Shown: positions 8,733 through 17,146 of the stretch, piece after piece
Layout of the letters: every line of letters starts with the position of its first letter
Numbering within the stretch: position 1 is the stretch's first letter
Assembly (NCBI RefSeq): GCF_000158175.1
Contig: NZ_DS999411.1
Span: 902,596-966,595, forward strand
DNA from: Luminiphilus syltensis NOR5-1B
Lineage (GTDB): Bacteria; Pseudomonadota; Gammaproteobacteria; Pseudomonadales; Halieaceae
Direction of reading: 5' to 3'
DNA: 64,000 nucleotides
The notes under the pieces: generated by a model
Seen by the model: only the letters and a program-made list of their open reading frames with translations
Database searches by the model: none
What the model was told of the DNA's origin: nothing
Translations under genes and position numbers: made by a program

Positions 8733-8939
8733 ATGGCAACAGTATCAGGCACCGTAAAGTGGTTTAACGAAACCAAAGGCTACGGCTTCATCGAACAGGA
8801 AGGCGGCCCGGACGTCTTTGTTCATTTCAGTGCAATCCAAGGCGATGGCTTTAAAACCCTCTCCGATGGTCAGAAGGTAGAATTTACCGTGGCCAACGGC
8901 CAGAAGGGTCCTCAGGCTGAGAACGTCGTTCCTGCTTGA
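8733..8939 (+). CDS. Cold-shock protein (CspA family)
   Basis: A 68-residue single cold-shock domain, the usual length. [20 protein letters not shown] contains RNP-1 (KGYGFI) and VFVHFS is RNP-2, both used for single-stranded nucleic-acid binding and RNA chaperone activity. The ATG at 8733 has AGGTAAG upstream; in-frame codons further upstream do not fit the family. There are 194 bases between pyk and this gene, room for the long 5' leader common in csp mRNAs. A strong terminator follows at once, so the gene is monocistronic. Whether it is cold-induced or constitutive cannot be told. Confidence 0.95.
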   Translation: MATVSGTVKWFNETKGYGFIEQEGGPDVFVHFSAIQGDGFKTLSDGQKVEFTVANGQKGPQAENVVPA

Positions 8940-8952
8940 ATCCTGCAGTAAT

Positions 8953-8982
8953 AAAAAAGGGGCCTTAGGGCCCCTTTTTTTT
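8953..8982 (+). terminator. Intrinsic terminator of the csp gene
   Basis: A-tract, GGGGCC-TTAG-GGCCCC stem and eight T residues, starting 14 bases after the csp stop codon. The flanking A and T runs make it symmetrical and it could work in both directions. Confidence 0.9.
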
Positions 8983-9191
8983 GGTTCATCGAGAACGACA
9001 GCGATCGTCACTGTCCCTGCATAGGTTTAGCGTATGACGGCGTACCTGATCTGGACAGACCAGCCATTAGCACTCGAGCTGCTTAAAGTGGTTCCATCAT
9101 CAAGGCAGTGAGAGGCGGGATTTTCGAATGACGTTTACCGGCCTCGACGGGCGCGCAAACTAAGCTGCCCGAGCGTCCACTCCAAATGGTG

Positions 9192-10514
9192 TCAGATCTC
9201 CTTGGCGAGCTGCTTCTGGCGATCTTCCTCACTCTGAATATATTTCAGCCACTGCCGCGCATAGCTCTCGGAGCGATCATCTTTCGCGGCTACGCGAAAG
9301 ACTTTGCGCGCGCTCGAATAGTTGCCCAGATTAAAATGGGCCATGCCCAGCGCGAGTCGTGCCTGATCCGGCCGCTTTACACCGCCTTTTTTGAGACCCT
9401 TTTCAAGTGCGGTAACCGCCTGCTTAAACTGATCGCCGTCAAGGTAGAGGTTGCCCAGGCGGACAAAGAGTTCCCCTTCATCCGATTTGCTGGCCGCCTT
9501 TTCCATGTACGGAATAGACTTCTTACGCTCCTGAGCCTGACGCCAGGCGGTGCCCGCCAGCTCGTAGTTCGTCGACTTGTCTTCGATCACGTCGGCCTCA
9601 AAACCAGCGGTCATCACTTTGGCTGCAGGGTAGGGGACCTCGGCGTTGAGATACAGGTAAGCCAGTGTCACAAGGTCCGAACTCTTGTCGAGTAGACCCT
9701 GCTCGTGGGCAGCTTCAAGCATCGCCAACTGGTTCCCTTCCTGCTTCTTTTCACCGTATAGGTGCGATGCCTGAACCCAATAGGACTTCTTCGGGTAGTA
9801 CATCAGCAACAGTTCAAGTGTAGCGAGGGCATTGTCGATATCGTTTTTATCGAAGTAGAGAAAGCGCGCAAGGTTGTACCACTGCTCCTTGGGCAACTTA
9901 CCTTTGGCCTCGTACATTGAGATCGCCGTCTCAACATTGACGAGCGCCTCGTCATAGTCCTTCTTCTGATAGTAACCCTGCGCCAACAGTACGTAAGCAT
10001 TCGCGTTCGGCTCATCAGTCAACTCAAACCAGGCGAGCAGGGTATTGATACCTTTGTTCCAGTCTTCCTGAACAAAATACAGCTGGGCAATGGTGAACTT
10101 GGTATTTATCTCCATTGCCAGGGGAATATCGGGCTGTGCAATCACCTGCTCGTAGTAGCGGACAGCGCCGGCATAGTCTTCTGCCGAATAGCGCAGGAAC
10201 GCATACAGATTGTAAACGTTTGCAAGCTCGTAGCTGTTCAGCGCCTTCTTGCCCTCGCCCGCGATCATGCCGTCAAGTACTTTGCCAGCAGCGGTGTAAT
10301 TCTTTTCTTCGGCGAAGGTTTGGGCTTCAGCCAACTTCTCGTAAACCTTGTTGCGCAGTGCCGGAGTGCGCCGTGTTTCCCGTTGTGGCTTCTTGTCATC
10401 CTGGGCGGCCGCGGCGCTTACCAGGCCGGTAACCGGCGCCGCCTGATCAATAACGACGCTGGCGGTGGATACTGCCAGAGCCAATGCGGAAACTGTTAAA
10501 ACACGCGATAGCAT
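9192..10514 (-). CDS. Periplasmic tetratricopeptide-repeat protein of the TonB2/TtpC operon
   Basis: A 440-residue protein with a signal peptide (VLTVSALALAVSTASVV, cleavage near AAAAQ) followed by TPR-like helical pairs across most of its length, such as NYTAAGKVLDGM, DYAGAVRYYEQVIAQ, DYDEALVNVETAISMY and QFKQAVTALEKGLKKGG. The start is taken as the ATG at 10514; a GTG directly precedes it. It is the last gene of a seven-gene TonB operon, 22 bases after tonB. In the same cluster of Vibrio and Shewanella relatives a TPR protein also ends the operon, probably as a periplasmic scaffold; its exact role is not established. Confidence 0.8.
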   Translation of the reverse strand: MLSRVLTVSALALAVSTASVVIDQAAPVTGLVSAAAAQDDKKPQRETRRTPALRNKVYEKLAEAQTFAEEKNYTAAGKVLDGMIAGEGKKALNSYELANVYNLYAFLRYSAEDYAGAVRYYEQVIAQPDIPLAMEINTKFTIAQLYFVQEDWNKGINTLLAWFELTDEPNANAYVLLAQGYYQKKDYDEALVNVETAISMYEAKGKLPKEQWYNLARFLYFDKNDIDNALATLELLLMYYPKKSYWVQASHLYGEKKQEGNQLAMLEAAHEQGLLDKSSDLVTLAYLYLNAEVPYPAAKVMTAGFEADVIEDKSTNYELAGTAWRQAQERKKSIPYMEKAASKSDEGELFVRLGNLYLDGDQFKQAVTALEKGLKKGGVKRPDQARLALGMAHFNLGNYSSARKVFRVAAKDDRSESYARQWLKYIQSEEDRQKQLAKEI

Positions 10515-10536
10515 CACTTAACCCCTGCTCGCTTGA

Positions 10537-11139
10537 TCAATTCTCGAGCTCAAATGTGAACTTGTTCTGGACGCCCGCGACCTCGATCGCCTCGCCATCG
10601 ACAACCCTGGGCTTGTACTTGAACTTCTCCGCGGCTTTCACCGACGCACGTTCAAAAATACCTGACGGTTCGCAATCTACCGCCTGCGGATCGCGGATTG
10701 CCCCAGTGGTGGTCACCGTATATTCGACGATGCAATAGCCGGTGATACCGCGGGTTTGAGCGCGTCGCGGATAGATGGGAGCAACCTTCACGATGGGCAG
10801 ATACTCGCCATCACCCGAAGCCATGCCGGAGGAACTGATACTGACATCGACACTCGCGACCGGCGCGCTGTTTGAGACATTCATATCGATATCCGTATCG
10901 AACTGAATCGGCTCCAGCTCGGGCGGAGGCTCTTCGGGGTCCTCCACCTTTTCGGGTTTCACCTCTTTAAGATTGGTCTCAACCTCTTTCTCCGGAACAA
11001 CGATATCCGCGATCTTACGGTTCTTGACGTCCTCCTGCTCATAATCCCGATCAACCAGGCTGAGCATGATAAAAAAGAGGCCGACAGCAACAGGTACGGC
11101 GAGCGCCGCACCGACAATAACTCGAACAGAGCTATTCAT
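10537..11139 (-). CDS. tonB2: TonB2-type energy transducer
   Basis: A 200-residue TonB: short cytoplasmic start, one membrane helix (VIVGAALAVPVAVGLFFIML), a modest Pro/Glu-rich spacer (EDPEEPPPELEPI) and a C-terminal domain with PIYPRRAQTRGITGYCIVEY and the final KFKYKPRVVDG repeat that contacts receptor TonB boxes. It transmits proton-motive force from ExbB/ExbD to outer-membrane receptors. It is smaller than classical TonB, as in Vibrio TonB2. It lies six bases after the second exbD gene. A second TonB-like gene occurs at 44.5 kb. Confidence 0.9.
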   Translation of the reverse strand: MNSSVRVIVGAALAVPVAVGLFFIMLSLVDRDYEQEDVKNRKIADIVVPEKEVETNLKEVKPEKVEDPEEPPPELEPIQFDTDIDMNVSNSAPVASVDVSISSSGMASGDGEYLPIVKVAPIYPRRAQTRGITGYCIVEYTVTTTGAIRDPQAVDCEPSGIFERASVKAAEKFKYKPRVVDGEAIEVAGVQNKFTFELEN

Positions 11140-11144
11140 AACGA

Positions 11145-11567
11145 TTAAACCTCATCGTCCGTAGAGATGCACGGCGGCGCGCTCAGGATGGGCCTGACCG
11201 CATCGATCAGCTCCTCAACCGCAAACGCCGGTGTCTCACGATCAACCTGAACAACAACGTTGGCCTGCGGAGCGTCTTTCTTCGCCGCCTCCGCCAGTCT
11301 CAGGGCGCGATCCAACGGAACCTTGTTCTTGTTGTAGTAAATATCGCCACGATCGTCGACAGCAAAAATAATCGTGCCGCGCTCACAGGCCTCGGTAGTG
11401 GTCGCCTGGGGCTTAAAGATCTCGACGCCAGGCTCTTTCACAAAAGACGAGGTAACAATGAAAAAGATCAACATGATAAAGACGACGTCGAGCATCGGCG
11501 TCAGGTCGATCTGTCCCTCGTCGCCACCCGATTTGGGGCGGCGAGTTGCTTGATCCCGCATACTCAT
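11145..11567 (-). CDS. exbD: ExbD-type biopolymer transport protein (second copy)
   Basis: A 140-residue ExbD/TolR family protein: cytoplasmic N-terminus, one membrane helix with the conserved Asp (IDLTPMLDVVFIMLIFFIVT) and a periplasmic domain. The helix is nearly identical to that of the exbD gene just upstream, yet the periplasmic domains differ strongly (GVEIFKPQATTTEACERG here). The two genes are separated by four bases. This copy carries extra cysteines and an acidic C-terminus. Paired ExbDs probably form a heteromeric complex or use different partners; this is inference. Confidence 0.9.
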   Translation of the reverse strand: MSMRDQATRRPKSGGDEGQIDLTPMLDVVFIMLIFFIVTSSFVKEPGVEIFKPQATTTEACERGTIIFAVDDRGDIYYNKNKVPLDRALRLAEAAKKDAPQANVVVQVDRETPAFAVEELIDAVRPILSAPPCISTDDEV

Positions 11568-11571
11568 ACCA

Positions 11572-11976
11572 TCAACCCCCGGAGGCCCAGTTCACTGCAC
11601 CGACACCGGCCTCTCGCGCCGCGTCAGCCACATCGACCACAACACCCGCCTCGGCGCCCTTGGTCACCTTGATGGTGACCGGTGCTTCGGGGTCCTCAGC
11701 GAGCATTCGCTGGATATTCGCTCGAACCGCACGCGCATCGACGCGTCGATTCTCCATCCAGATCTGGTTGTCGGCTTCGATTCTCACAAGAATGCTGGTT
11801 GACTCCTCGGGATTCTGTGGCTGGTTGTTGTCGGGGCGATTCACCTCGATACCCGCCTCCTTGATAAAGGAGGCCACCACGATGAAAAAGATCAGCATGA
11901 TAAAGACGACGTCCAGCATGGGCGTCAGGTCGATCTCAGCACTCTCTTCCTCTGCTTGTTTAGCAATTCTGCGCAT
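11572..11976 (-). CDS. exbD2: ExbD-type biopolymer transport protein (first copy)
   Basis: A 134-residue ExbD/TolR protein with the proton-path Asp in its single helix (IDLTPMLDVVFIMLIFFIVV) and a periplasmic domain starting KEAGIEVNRPDNNQPQ. It works with ExbB2 to harvest the proton gradient for TonB2. It follows exbB2 after 26 bases. The near-identity of its helix with the downstream exbD copy points to a tandem duplication that preserved the channel part. Confidence 0.92.
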   Translation of the reverse strand: MRRIAKQAEEESAEIDLTPMLDVVFIMLIFFIVVASFIKEAGIEVNRPDNNQPQNPEESTSILVRIEADNQIWMENRRVDARAVRANIQRMLAEDPEAPVTIKVTKGAEAGVVVDVADAAREAGVGAVNWASGG

Positions 11977-12002
11977 GGATTGTTAATCCTCCAGACGTCA
12001 GA

Positions 12003-12521
12003 TCAATGATCTGACGTGAGTTGATCCTCGAGGAACTGTTGTTCCCTTCCGGCGATCCGCTGCAAATAGGTGTTGGCAAAAAGCCCGGACAGTGCTGCCA
12101 CCATACCGGCCATGGTAGGAATCGTTGAACGCTCCACACCACCCGCCATGGACTTGGCATCACCACCGCCGGTTACTGCCATGACATTGAACACTTCGAT
12201 CATCCCCGTAACGGTACCCAACAGCCCCAGTAGCGGACAGAGAGCGACGCAGGTCGTGATCACGTTCATGTTGTCATTGATCAGTTGTCTGGACTCGGAC
12301 AGAAGCCGCATGCGGATCTGTTTGGCATTCCAGGATTTTCGTTCGCTTCGGCCTTCCCAACTGTCGACTGCAGCGGCGCGATCGCGCTTCCAGGCAATGG
12401 TGAAGTACCAGAAGCGCTCGAAGATCAATGTCCACATGAAGAACACCAACAGCGCAATCAACCAGAGTACGTTGCCGCCTTTATCCATAAAGGCAAAGAT
12501 GGGATCGAGTATAACTGGCAT
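12003..12521 (-). CDS. exbB2: ExbB2 proton-channel protein
   Basis: A 172-residue MotA/TolQ/ExbB family protein, short like Vibrio ExbB2. Three membrane segments are visible: GNVLWLIALLVFFMWTLIF, a long second around VITTCVALCPLLGLLGTVTGM, and a third near IPTMAGMVAALSGLFANTY. The family signature LLGLLGTVTGMI is intact. It forms the inner-membrane motor with the two ExbD proteins. The preceding TtpC-like gene belongs to the same family but has a large extra N-terminal domain. Confidence 0.93.
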   Translation of the reverse strand: MPVILDPIFAFMDKGGNVLWLIALLVFFMWTLIFERFWYFTIAWKRDRAAAVDSWEGRSERKSWNAKQIRMRLLSESRQLINDNMNVITTCVALCPLLGLLGTVTGMIEVFNVMAVTGGGDAKSMAGGVERSTIPTMAGMVAALSGLFANTYLQRIAGREQQFLEDQLTSDH

Positions 12522-12545
12522 CGTTCAGACTCCCTCAGCAGCCAA

Positions 12546-13970
12546 TTACTTACTGTGCTCGGCTTCTGCGTGTTCGGCGACAATACCGGTAGCCTGCTCG
12601 TTCAACACGTGGATGACCCGCTGCGCGCGCCCATTGACCACTGTGTGAAGGAGAACCGTCGGAATCGCGACCAACAGACCCAATACCGTGGTTACCAGGG
12701 CGCCGGAAATACCGCCGGCCATGGCTTTGGGATCGCCCGCACCAAAGATAGTGATCGCCTGGAAGGTGATAATCATACCGGTCACCGTACCCAGGAGACC
12801 CATCAGCGGCGCTACGGCAGCGATAATCTTCAGTAGCGTGAGGCCTGATTCCAGCTTGGGCGTTTCCTTGAGCACGCCCTCGGCCATCTTCAGCTCGAGC
12901 GTCTCGGGATCCATGGAAGGGTTGTCCTCGTGTAGCTTGAGAACTCGTCCCAGCGGGTTGTTTTCATTGGCCTTGTCGGCCTTGAGCTGAGCACTCACCT
13001 TGCCGCCAACAACGGTCAGCACGATCAGACGATAGATGGCCAGCAGGAAGGCAAAAGCACCCACTGCGGTAATGGCATACCCGACATATCCGCCCTGGTG
13101 CCAGCGCTCTTCAAGGGTTGGGCTGTCAATGATAGCCGCCAGGAAGGAACCGCCGGTAGGACCCGTGGGGTCAACACCGAACTGGTGCAGACCCGAGGTA
13201 GCGTTGGCGAGCTCCGCGGCCTGAGCCGTGAACGCACCACCGGGCTGACGAGGCAGCTCGGATAGCTTTTCGTTTTCGTAGGCGAGGTAATTACCGTCAG
13301 TATCGATGACGTTGAAGGCACCGACACGCACCACTTCACGGTTGCTCAGCTCACCCGCTGGCGTTGCAACCTCAGCCGTAAACTTGGCGATGTTGCCCGA
13401 CTCACTGATTTCGCGAAGCATCTCGTACCAGACCTTTTCCAGCTCCTGAACGCTGGGAAGCTGGTCGGTGCCGCTCATCTTGGCGATGAGGTCCTTGAGG
13501 AACTGCTGACGCCCGGGATACTGAGCACTCACCAGCGACACATCGATGTTGGAGGCGAGGTCACCCGATGCCGCTGTCAGGTGTCCAAACAGCTCTGACA
13601 GGGTACCGAGACGCTCCTTCAACTGTTCCTGCTTGCGGGCAATCAGCAGTTCGTTTTCTTCGAACTGCTTCTCGAGGCGTGCCGAGCGGGCTTCTTCATC
13701 TGCCCGCTCTTTCTCAGCGCGACGAAGCTCTGCCGCCTGATTCGCCTTGTCCTGGGCAAATCGCTGCTCGCGAGCTGAGTTGTCCTGAGCAGCACGAGCC
13801 CGACCCTGCTTTACCAGGTCCAGCAGCTGATCCATGTTCTCCGCCGCGACTTCCTGCGGAGTCGGACCCGCCGGGACTTCGGGCTGACCCTCTTCCTGAG
13901 CAAAAGCGCCGGCAGAAGCGAACGCTCCCATAACTACAAGCGCAGTGGCTTTCACAAACTTAGCACTCAT
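12546..13970 (-). CDS. ttpC: TtpC-like MotA/TolQ/ExbB protein with N-terminal coiled coil
   Basis: A 474-residue protein with signal peptide (MSAKFVKATALVVMGAFASA), a long charged coiled coil at about residues 45-120 (RRAEKERADEEARSARLEK), a periplasmic domain, and a C-terminal ExbB-like channel with LMGLLGTVTGMIITFQAIT and AGGISGALVTTVLGLLVAIP. This is the layout of TtpC, an added component of the Vibrio TonB2 complex needed for siderophore uptake through that system. The gene lies between a DUF3450 gene (one base gap) and exbB2. Its exact mechanical role is not settled in the literature I know. Confidence 0.88.
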   Translation of the reverse strand: MSAKFVKATALVVMGAFASAGAFAQEEGQPEVPAGPTPQEVAAENMDQLLDLVKQGRARAAQDNSAREQRFAQDKANQAAELRRAEKERADEEARSARLEKQFEENELLIARKQEQLKERLGTLSELFGHLTAASGDLASNIDVSLVSAQYPGRQQFLKDLIAKMSGTDQLPSVQELEKVWYEMLREISESGNIAKFTAEVATPAGELSNREVVRVGAFNVIDTDGNYLAYENEKLSELPRQPGGAFTAQAAELANATSGLHQFGVDPTGPTGGSFLAAIIDSPTLEERWHQGGYVGYAITAVGAFAFLLAIYRLIVLTVVGGKVSAQLKADKANENNPLGRVLKLHEDNPSMDPETLELKMAEGVLKETPKLESGLTLLKIIAAVAPLMGLLGTVTGMIITFQAITIFGAGDPKAMAGGISGALVTTVLGLLVAIPTVLLHTVVNGRAQRVIHVLNEQATGIVAEHAEAEHSK

Positions 13971-13971
13971 C

Positions 13972-14754
13972 TTAGTTCGCCTCCGGAGCCGCGATGGGCA
14001 TATTCAACAATTCAATAGTGGCTTGCTTATTCGCAATTCGAATACCCGTTCGGACAGCCCTGGCGTAGTCACCTGCAGACAGCGGCTCCCAGGATCGGGT
14101 TTCGTTGTTCCAGGCCCCGGTCTCTGCACCATCGGTGCTTTGATAAATCAAGGCAATGCGGCCGATGCGAAGAATATTAACCTCGCGCTCGACGCCATTG
14201 AGCTCGATGGTCTCTGCATAGGATTCGATGCCGCGACCGTACTGAAGCTCGATGCTGTACAGCTCAAGCACCTGCCGAAAGGCTTCCGCAGAGGTCACGT
14301 CAGAGCGATCGAGATTCGAACGAACCGCCTCAATGTTGCCTTCGCGACGATCGAGCTCAAAGGGATAATCGAGGGCAACAAACTGCTCCAGACCATCCAG
14401 CATACGCGCCACCAGGGGTGGAATTTGCCGCTGAATGACCGCCGCCTCGGCCACGGAGCTGTCGATATCCGTGATGCGCCGATTCTGGTTGGCAATCTGA
14501 CGCTCGAGTCGAGCGTTGTAGACCTTGAGGCCATCGATTTGCTTCATGACCGTTTTATAGTCAGAGAGCAGGTCGCGGGTCTCATCCGCAAGCCGATCGA
14601 TTTTTGCCTGAGAAGCCTTGGCATCAGCGGTTCGCTGCTTGCCCACTTCAAGGATGGGTTCAAGTGATTCGGCGCTGGCCGACGCTGCGACACCCAGGGC
14701 GCCGCTAGCGACGCAGGCCGCGAGCAGAACAGATTTGAAACGATTCATAGTCAT
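13972..14754 (-). CDS. DUF3450 periplasmic coiled-coil protein of the TonB2 operon
   Basis: About 260 residues starting at MTMNRFKS (ATG at 14754, or ATG 14748), with a signal peptide ending near SASAES. The frame extends to 14796 but the longer start would bury the signal. The mature N-terminus is a coiled coil (AKASQAKIDRLADETRDLL, RLERQIANQNRRITDID) followed by a globular part with PPLVARMLDGLEQFV and RIGRIALIYQSTDG, the features of DUF3450. The family regularly precedes ttpC-exbB2-exbD2-tonB2 operons. It is the first gene of the seven-gene unit, so the promoter should lie in 14755-14950; no Fur box was obvious there. Confidence 0.85.
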   Translation of the reverse strand: MTMNRFKSVLLAACVASGALGVAASASAESLEPILEVGKQRTADAKASQAKIDRLADETRDLLSDYKTVMKQIDGLKVYNARLERQIANQNRRITDIDSSVAEAAVIQRQIPPLVARMLDGLEQFVALDYPFELDRREGNIEAVRSNLDRSDVTSAEAFRQVLELYSIELQYGRGIESYAETIELNGVEREVNILRIGRIALIYQSTDGAETGAWNNETRSWEPLSAGDYARAVRTGIRIANKQATIELLNMPIAAPEAN

Positions 14755-14950
14755 GGGGTCGTTACTTCCTCTCGTGGACAAAAACTGAAGACTCATCCTT
14801 AAGGACCATACTTCAGATCGTTGGGGTTAAAACAATGACGCGTAAACTTTGTAAGTTATCGTTGAACGTTCGCATTTTTGACGAGGTAGGAACCATAAAT
14901 GATTGTCAGTAACAAAGGCAAATTTGATTAGTCGCTTTCTGACAGCAAAG

Positions 14951-15487
14951 TCAGGCGGCTTCCGGCCGGCACAAGTCAACCACGGCGAAGTCATGGCTGT
15001 TGCGCGTACCTGCAGCATACTCCGCTCTGGATAGCTCAACCCAATCCGAGAGCTGCTCCAGATCAAAAAAAGCGTCGCCCTGCACCTCGGCATGAACCGC
15101 CGTAAGAATCACTCTCTCCGCGTAGGGAAACGCCAACTGGTATACCTCACTACCGCCGATCACCATCAGGGCGTCGGCACCATCGAGCATCGCCTGGTCC
15201 TCGCCCCGTTGAATAGCGGCGGGGAAATCGTGCACGGTGTCGACACCGGGCGCCTGCCACCCGGCGTCACGGGTAAGCACAATGTTGGTCCTTCCAGGCA
15301 GAGGCCGCCCGATCGACTCGAAGGTCTTACGACCCATCACAATGGGACGGCCCATGGTCGCCGACTTGAAGTGCTGCAGGTCGTCGGGCAGGTCCCAGGG
15401 AAGCCCATTGCCGCGACCGATCACGCCGTTCTCAGCGACAGCGACCACCAGAACTACAGGCAAATGCGCGATCGGCCCCATCGTCAC
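14951..15487 (-). CDS. folA: Dihydrofolate reductase
   Basis: FolA reduces dihydrofolate to tetrahydrofolate with NADPH, recycling the cofactor consumed by thymidylate synthase encoded directly upstream. The protein (178 residues from the GTG at 15487, 176 from the ATG at 15481) shows [20 protein letters not shown] with the catalytic Asp, [19 protein letters not shown] for NADPH, and [15 protein letters not shown]. The GTG overlaps the thyA stop as GTGA, so translation is coupled. It is the last gene of rppH-ptsP-lgt-thyA-folA. Confidence 0.95.
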   Translation of the reverse strand: MTMGPIAHLPVVLVVAVAENGVIGRGNGLPWDLPDDLQHFKSATMGRPIVMGRKTFESIGRPLPGRTNIVLTRDAGWQAPGVDTVHDFPAAIQRGEDQAMLDGADALMVIGGSEVYQLAFPYAERVILTAVHAEVQGDAFFDLEQLSDWVELSRAEYAAGTRNSHDFAVVDLCRPEAA

Positions 15488-16317
15488 ACCGCTACCGGTG
15501 CGGGTATAGGGGGCTGCGGGTCATAATCGTGCAGCGAGAAATCCTCAAAACGGTAATCGTAAATCGTATCGGGTCGCCGCCCGATCGCGAGCGTGGGAGC
15601 ACTACCGGGCTCACGGGCCAGCTGTGTCTCTACCTGCCGCTGGTGGTTTGAATAAATATGCGCATCGCCAAGGGAGACAATCACCTCAGCTACCGAAAGA
15701 TCAGCCTGTTGGGCCAGCATATGGGTCAGTAGCGCCAGCGATGCGATATTGAACGGCAAACCCAGAAAAACGTCGCTTGAACGAATGTAGAGCTGCGCCG
15801 AAAGCGCCCCGTTGGCCACATAAAACTGATAGAGCAGATGGCACGGCGGAAGCGCCATCCGGCCCGCGGCAACATTGTCCTGGGGCGTCATACTCTCGTC
15901 CGGCAGGTATTCCACATTCCAGGCATGAAAAAGAATACGACGGCTTTCGGGGCGATTACGCAGGCAGTCAAGCACGTAATCAATCTGGTTGATACTGCCG
16001 CCATCCCGGGTGGGCCAGGCGTGCCATTGTGCCCCGTAGAGCGGACCCAGATCGCCGTCCTCGGTGGCCCACTCGTCCCAGATGCTGACGCCGTTTTCTT
16101 TGAGCCAGCGGGTATTGGTGTCTCCGCTTAGAAACCAGATCAGCTCGTTAACCACGCTCTTGAAATGGATTTTCTTGGTGGTGAGCAGAGGAAACCCCTC
16201 GCGCAAATCGAATCGCAACTGCCGACCAAACACGGAGCGTGTTCCGGTGCCGGTTCTATCACCGCGGTCAACACCGTGGTCGCGAATATCGCGCAATAAC
16301 TCTAAATAAGCCCGCAT
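15484..16317 (-). CDS. thyA: Thymidylate synthase (ThyA)
   Basis: ThyA methylates dUMP to dTMP using methylene-tetrahydrofolate. The 277-residue protein has the catalytic Cys159 in [26 protein letters not shown] for phosphate binding, and [19 protein letters not shown] stretch between HAWNVEYLP and the active site is longer than in E. coli ThyA (264 residues), a known variant in other proteobacteria. It follows lgt by 13 bases and overlaps folA. Confidence 0.97.
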   Translation of the reverse strand: MRAYLELLRDIRDHGVDRGDRTGTGTRSVFGRQLRFDLREGFPLLTTKKIHFKSVVNELIWFLSGDTNTRWLKENGVSIWDEWATEDGDLGPLYGAQWHAWPTRDGGSINQIDYVLDCLRNRPESRRILFHAWNVEYLPDESMTPQDNVAAGRMALPPCHLLYQFYVANGALSAQLYIRSSDVFLGLPFNIASLALLTHMLAQQADLSVAEVIVSLGDAHIYSNHQRQVETQLAREPGSAPTLAIGRRPDTIYDYRFEDFSLHDYDPQPPIPAPVAV

Positions 16318-16330
16318 ATCTCCCTCTGAA

Positions 16331-17146
16331 TTATCGGTTTATTGCGTTCGGATGTCCCGACGGCCGGGCTCGATAGGCGAACCCGATCAATGCCAGACCA
16401 ATGACAACCATCGGCACGCACAGCACCTGGCCCCGCGTCATCCAGCCGAAGGCGACGAATCCCAAATGTGAATCCGGGGCACGGAAAAACTCAACGATAA
16501 AACGCAGCACCCCATAGCCCACCAGAAAAACGCCGGAAACGGACCAGCGCGGCCGCGGCCTGCGACTAAATCCGGCGACGATGATAAACAACAAGCAACC
16601 CTCAAACGCAAACTGGTAAAGCTGCGAGGGATGGCGAGCCAGGCCCAGCGGATCCCTCGGAAATACCATCGCCCAGGGAACATCGGTTGGCCGACCCCAC
16701 AGCTCCTGACCGATGAAGTTACCCAGGCGCCCCAATCCGAGCCCCACCGGTGCCAGCGGCGCGACAAAATCGGCGATATCGCCAACCGCGACGCGGTGCT
16801 TGCGCGCAAAAAATACCGTGGCAGCAACAACACCGAGCAACCCACCATGGAAAGACATACCGCCCTCCCAAACGCGAACCAGCCAGCTTAAATCCTGTGA
16901 CAACTGATCGAGGCCGTAAAAGAGGGCATAGCCGACGCGACCACCGAGAACAATGCCCACCGCGGCAAAAAAAATCAGATCGTCGACGAGCTCTCGTCGC
17001 AGGGGCGAGTCCGGCCGCCGGCACCGGCGCGTCGCCAACCACCACGCAAACCCCAGGCCCGCGAGATAGGTCAACCCGTACCAGTGAACCTGAAGGTAGG
17101 GTCCGATCGAGAATGCGACCGGATCAATCTGGGGGTAGGAGATCAT
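16331..17146 (-). CDS. lgt: Prolipoprotein diacylglyceryl transferase
   Basis: Lgt adds diacylglycerol from phosphatidylglycerol to the lipobox Cys of prelipoproteins at the inner membrane. The 271-residue protein has about seven membrane segments, the signature [31 protein letters not shown] near the start, [12 protein letters not shown] with the essential His, and [12 protein letters not shown]. The ATG overlaps the ptsP stop (ATGA). Length is close to the usual 260-290. Confidence 0.97.
   Translation of the reverse strand: MISYPQIDPVAFSIGPYLQVHWYGLTYLAGLGFAWWLATRRCRRPDSPLRRELVDDLIFFAAVGIVLGGRVGYALFYGLDQLSQDLSWLVRVWEGGMSFHGGLLGVVAATVFFARKHRVAVGDIADFVAPLAPVGLGLGRLGNFIGQELWGRPTDVPWAMVFPRDPLGLARHPSQLYQFAFEGCLLFIIVAGFSRRPRPRWSVSGVFLVGYGVLRFIVEFFRAPDSHLGFVAFGWMTRGQVLCVPMVVIGLALIGFAYRARPSGHPNAINR

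Noticed and set aside
14755-14950. Possible Fur box in front of the TonB2 operon
   Set aside because: AATGATTGTCA is only a weak partial match and no palindrome accompanies it.
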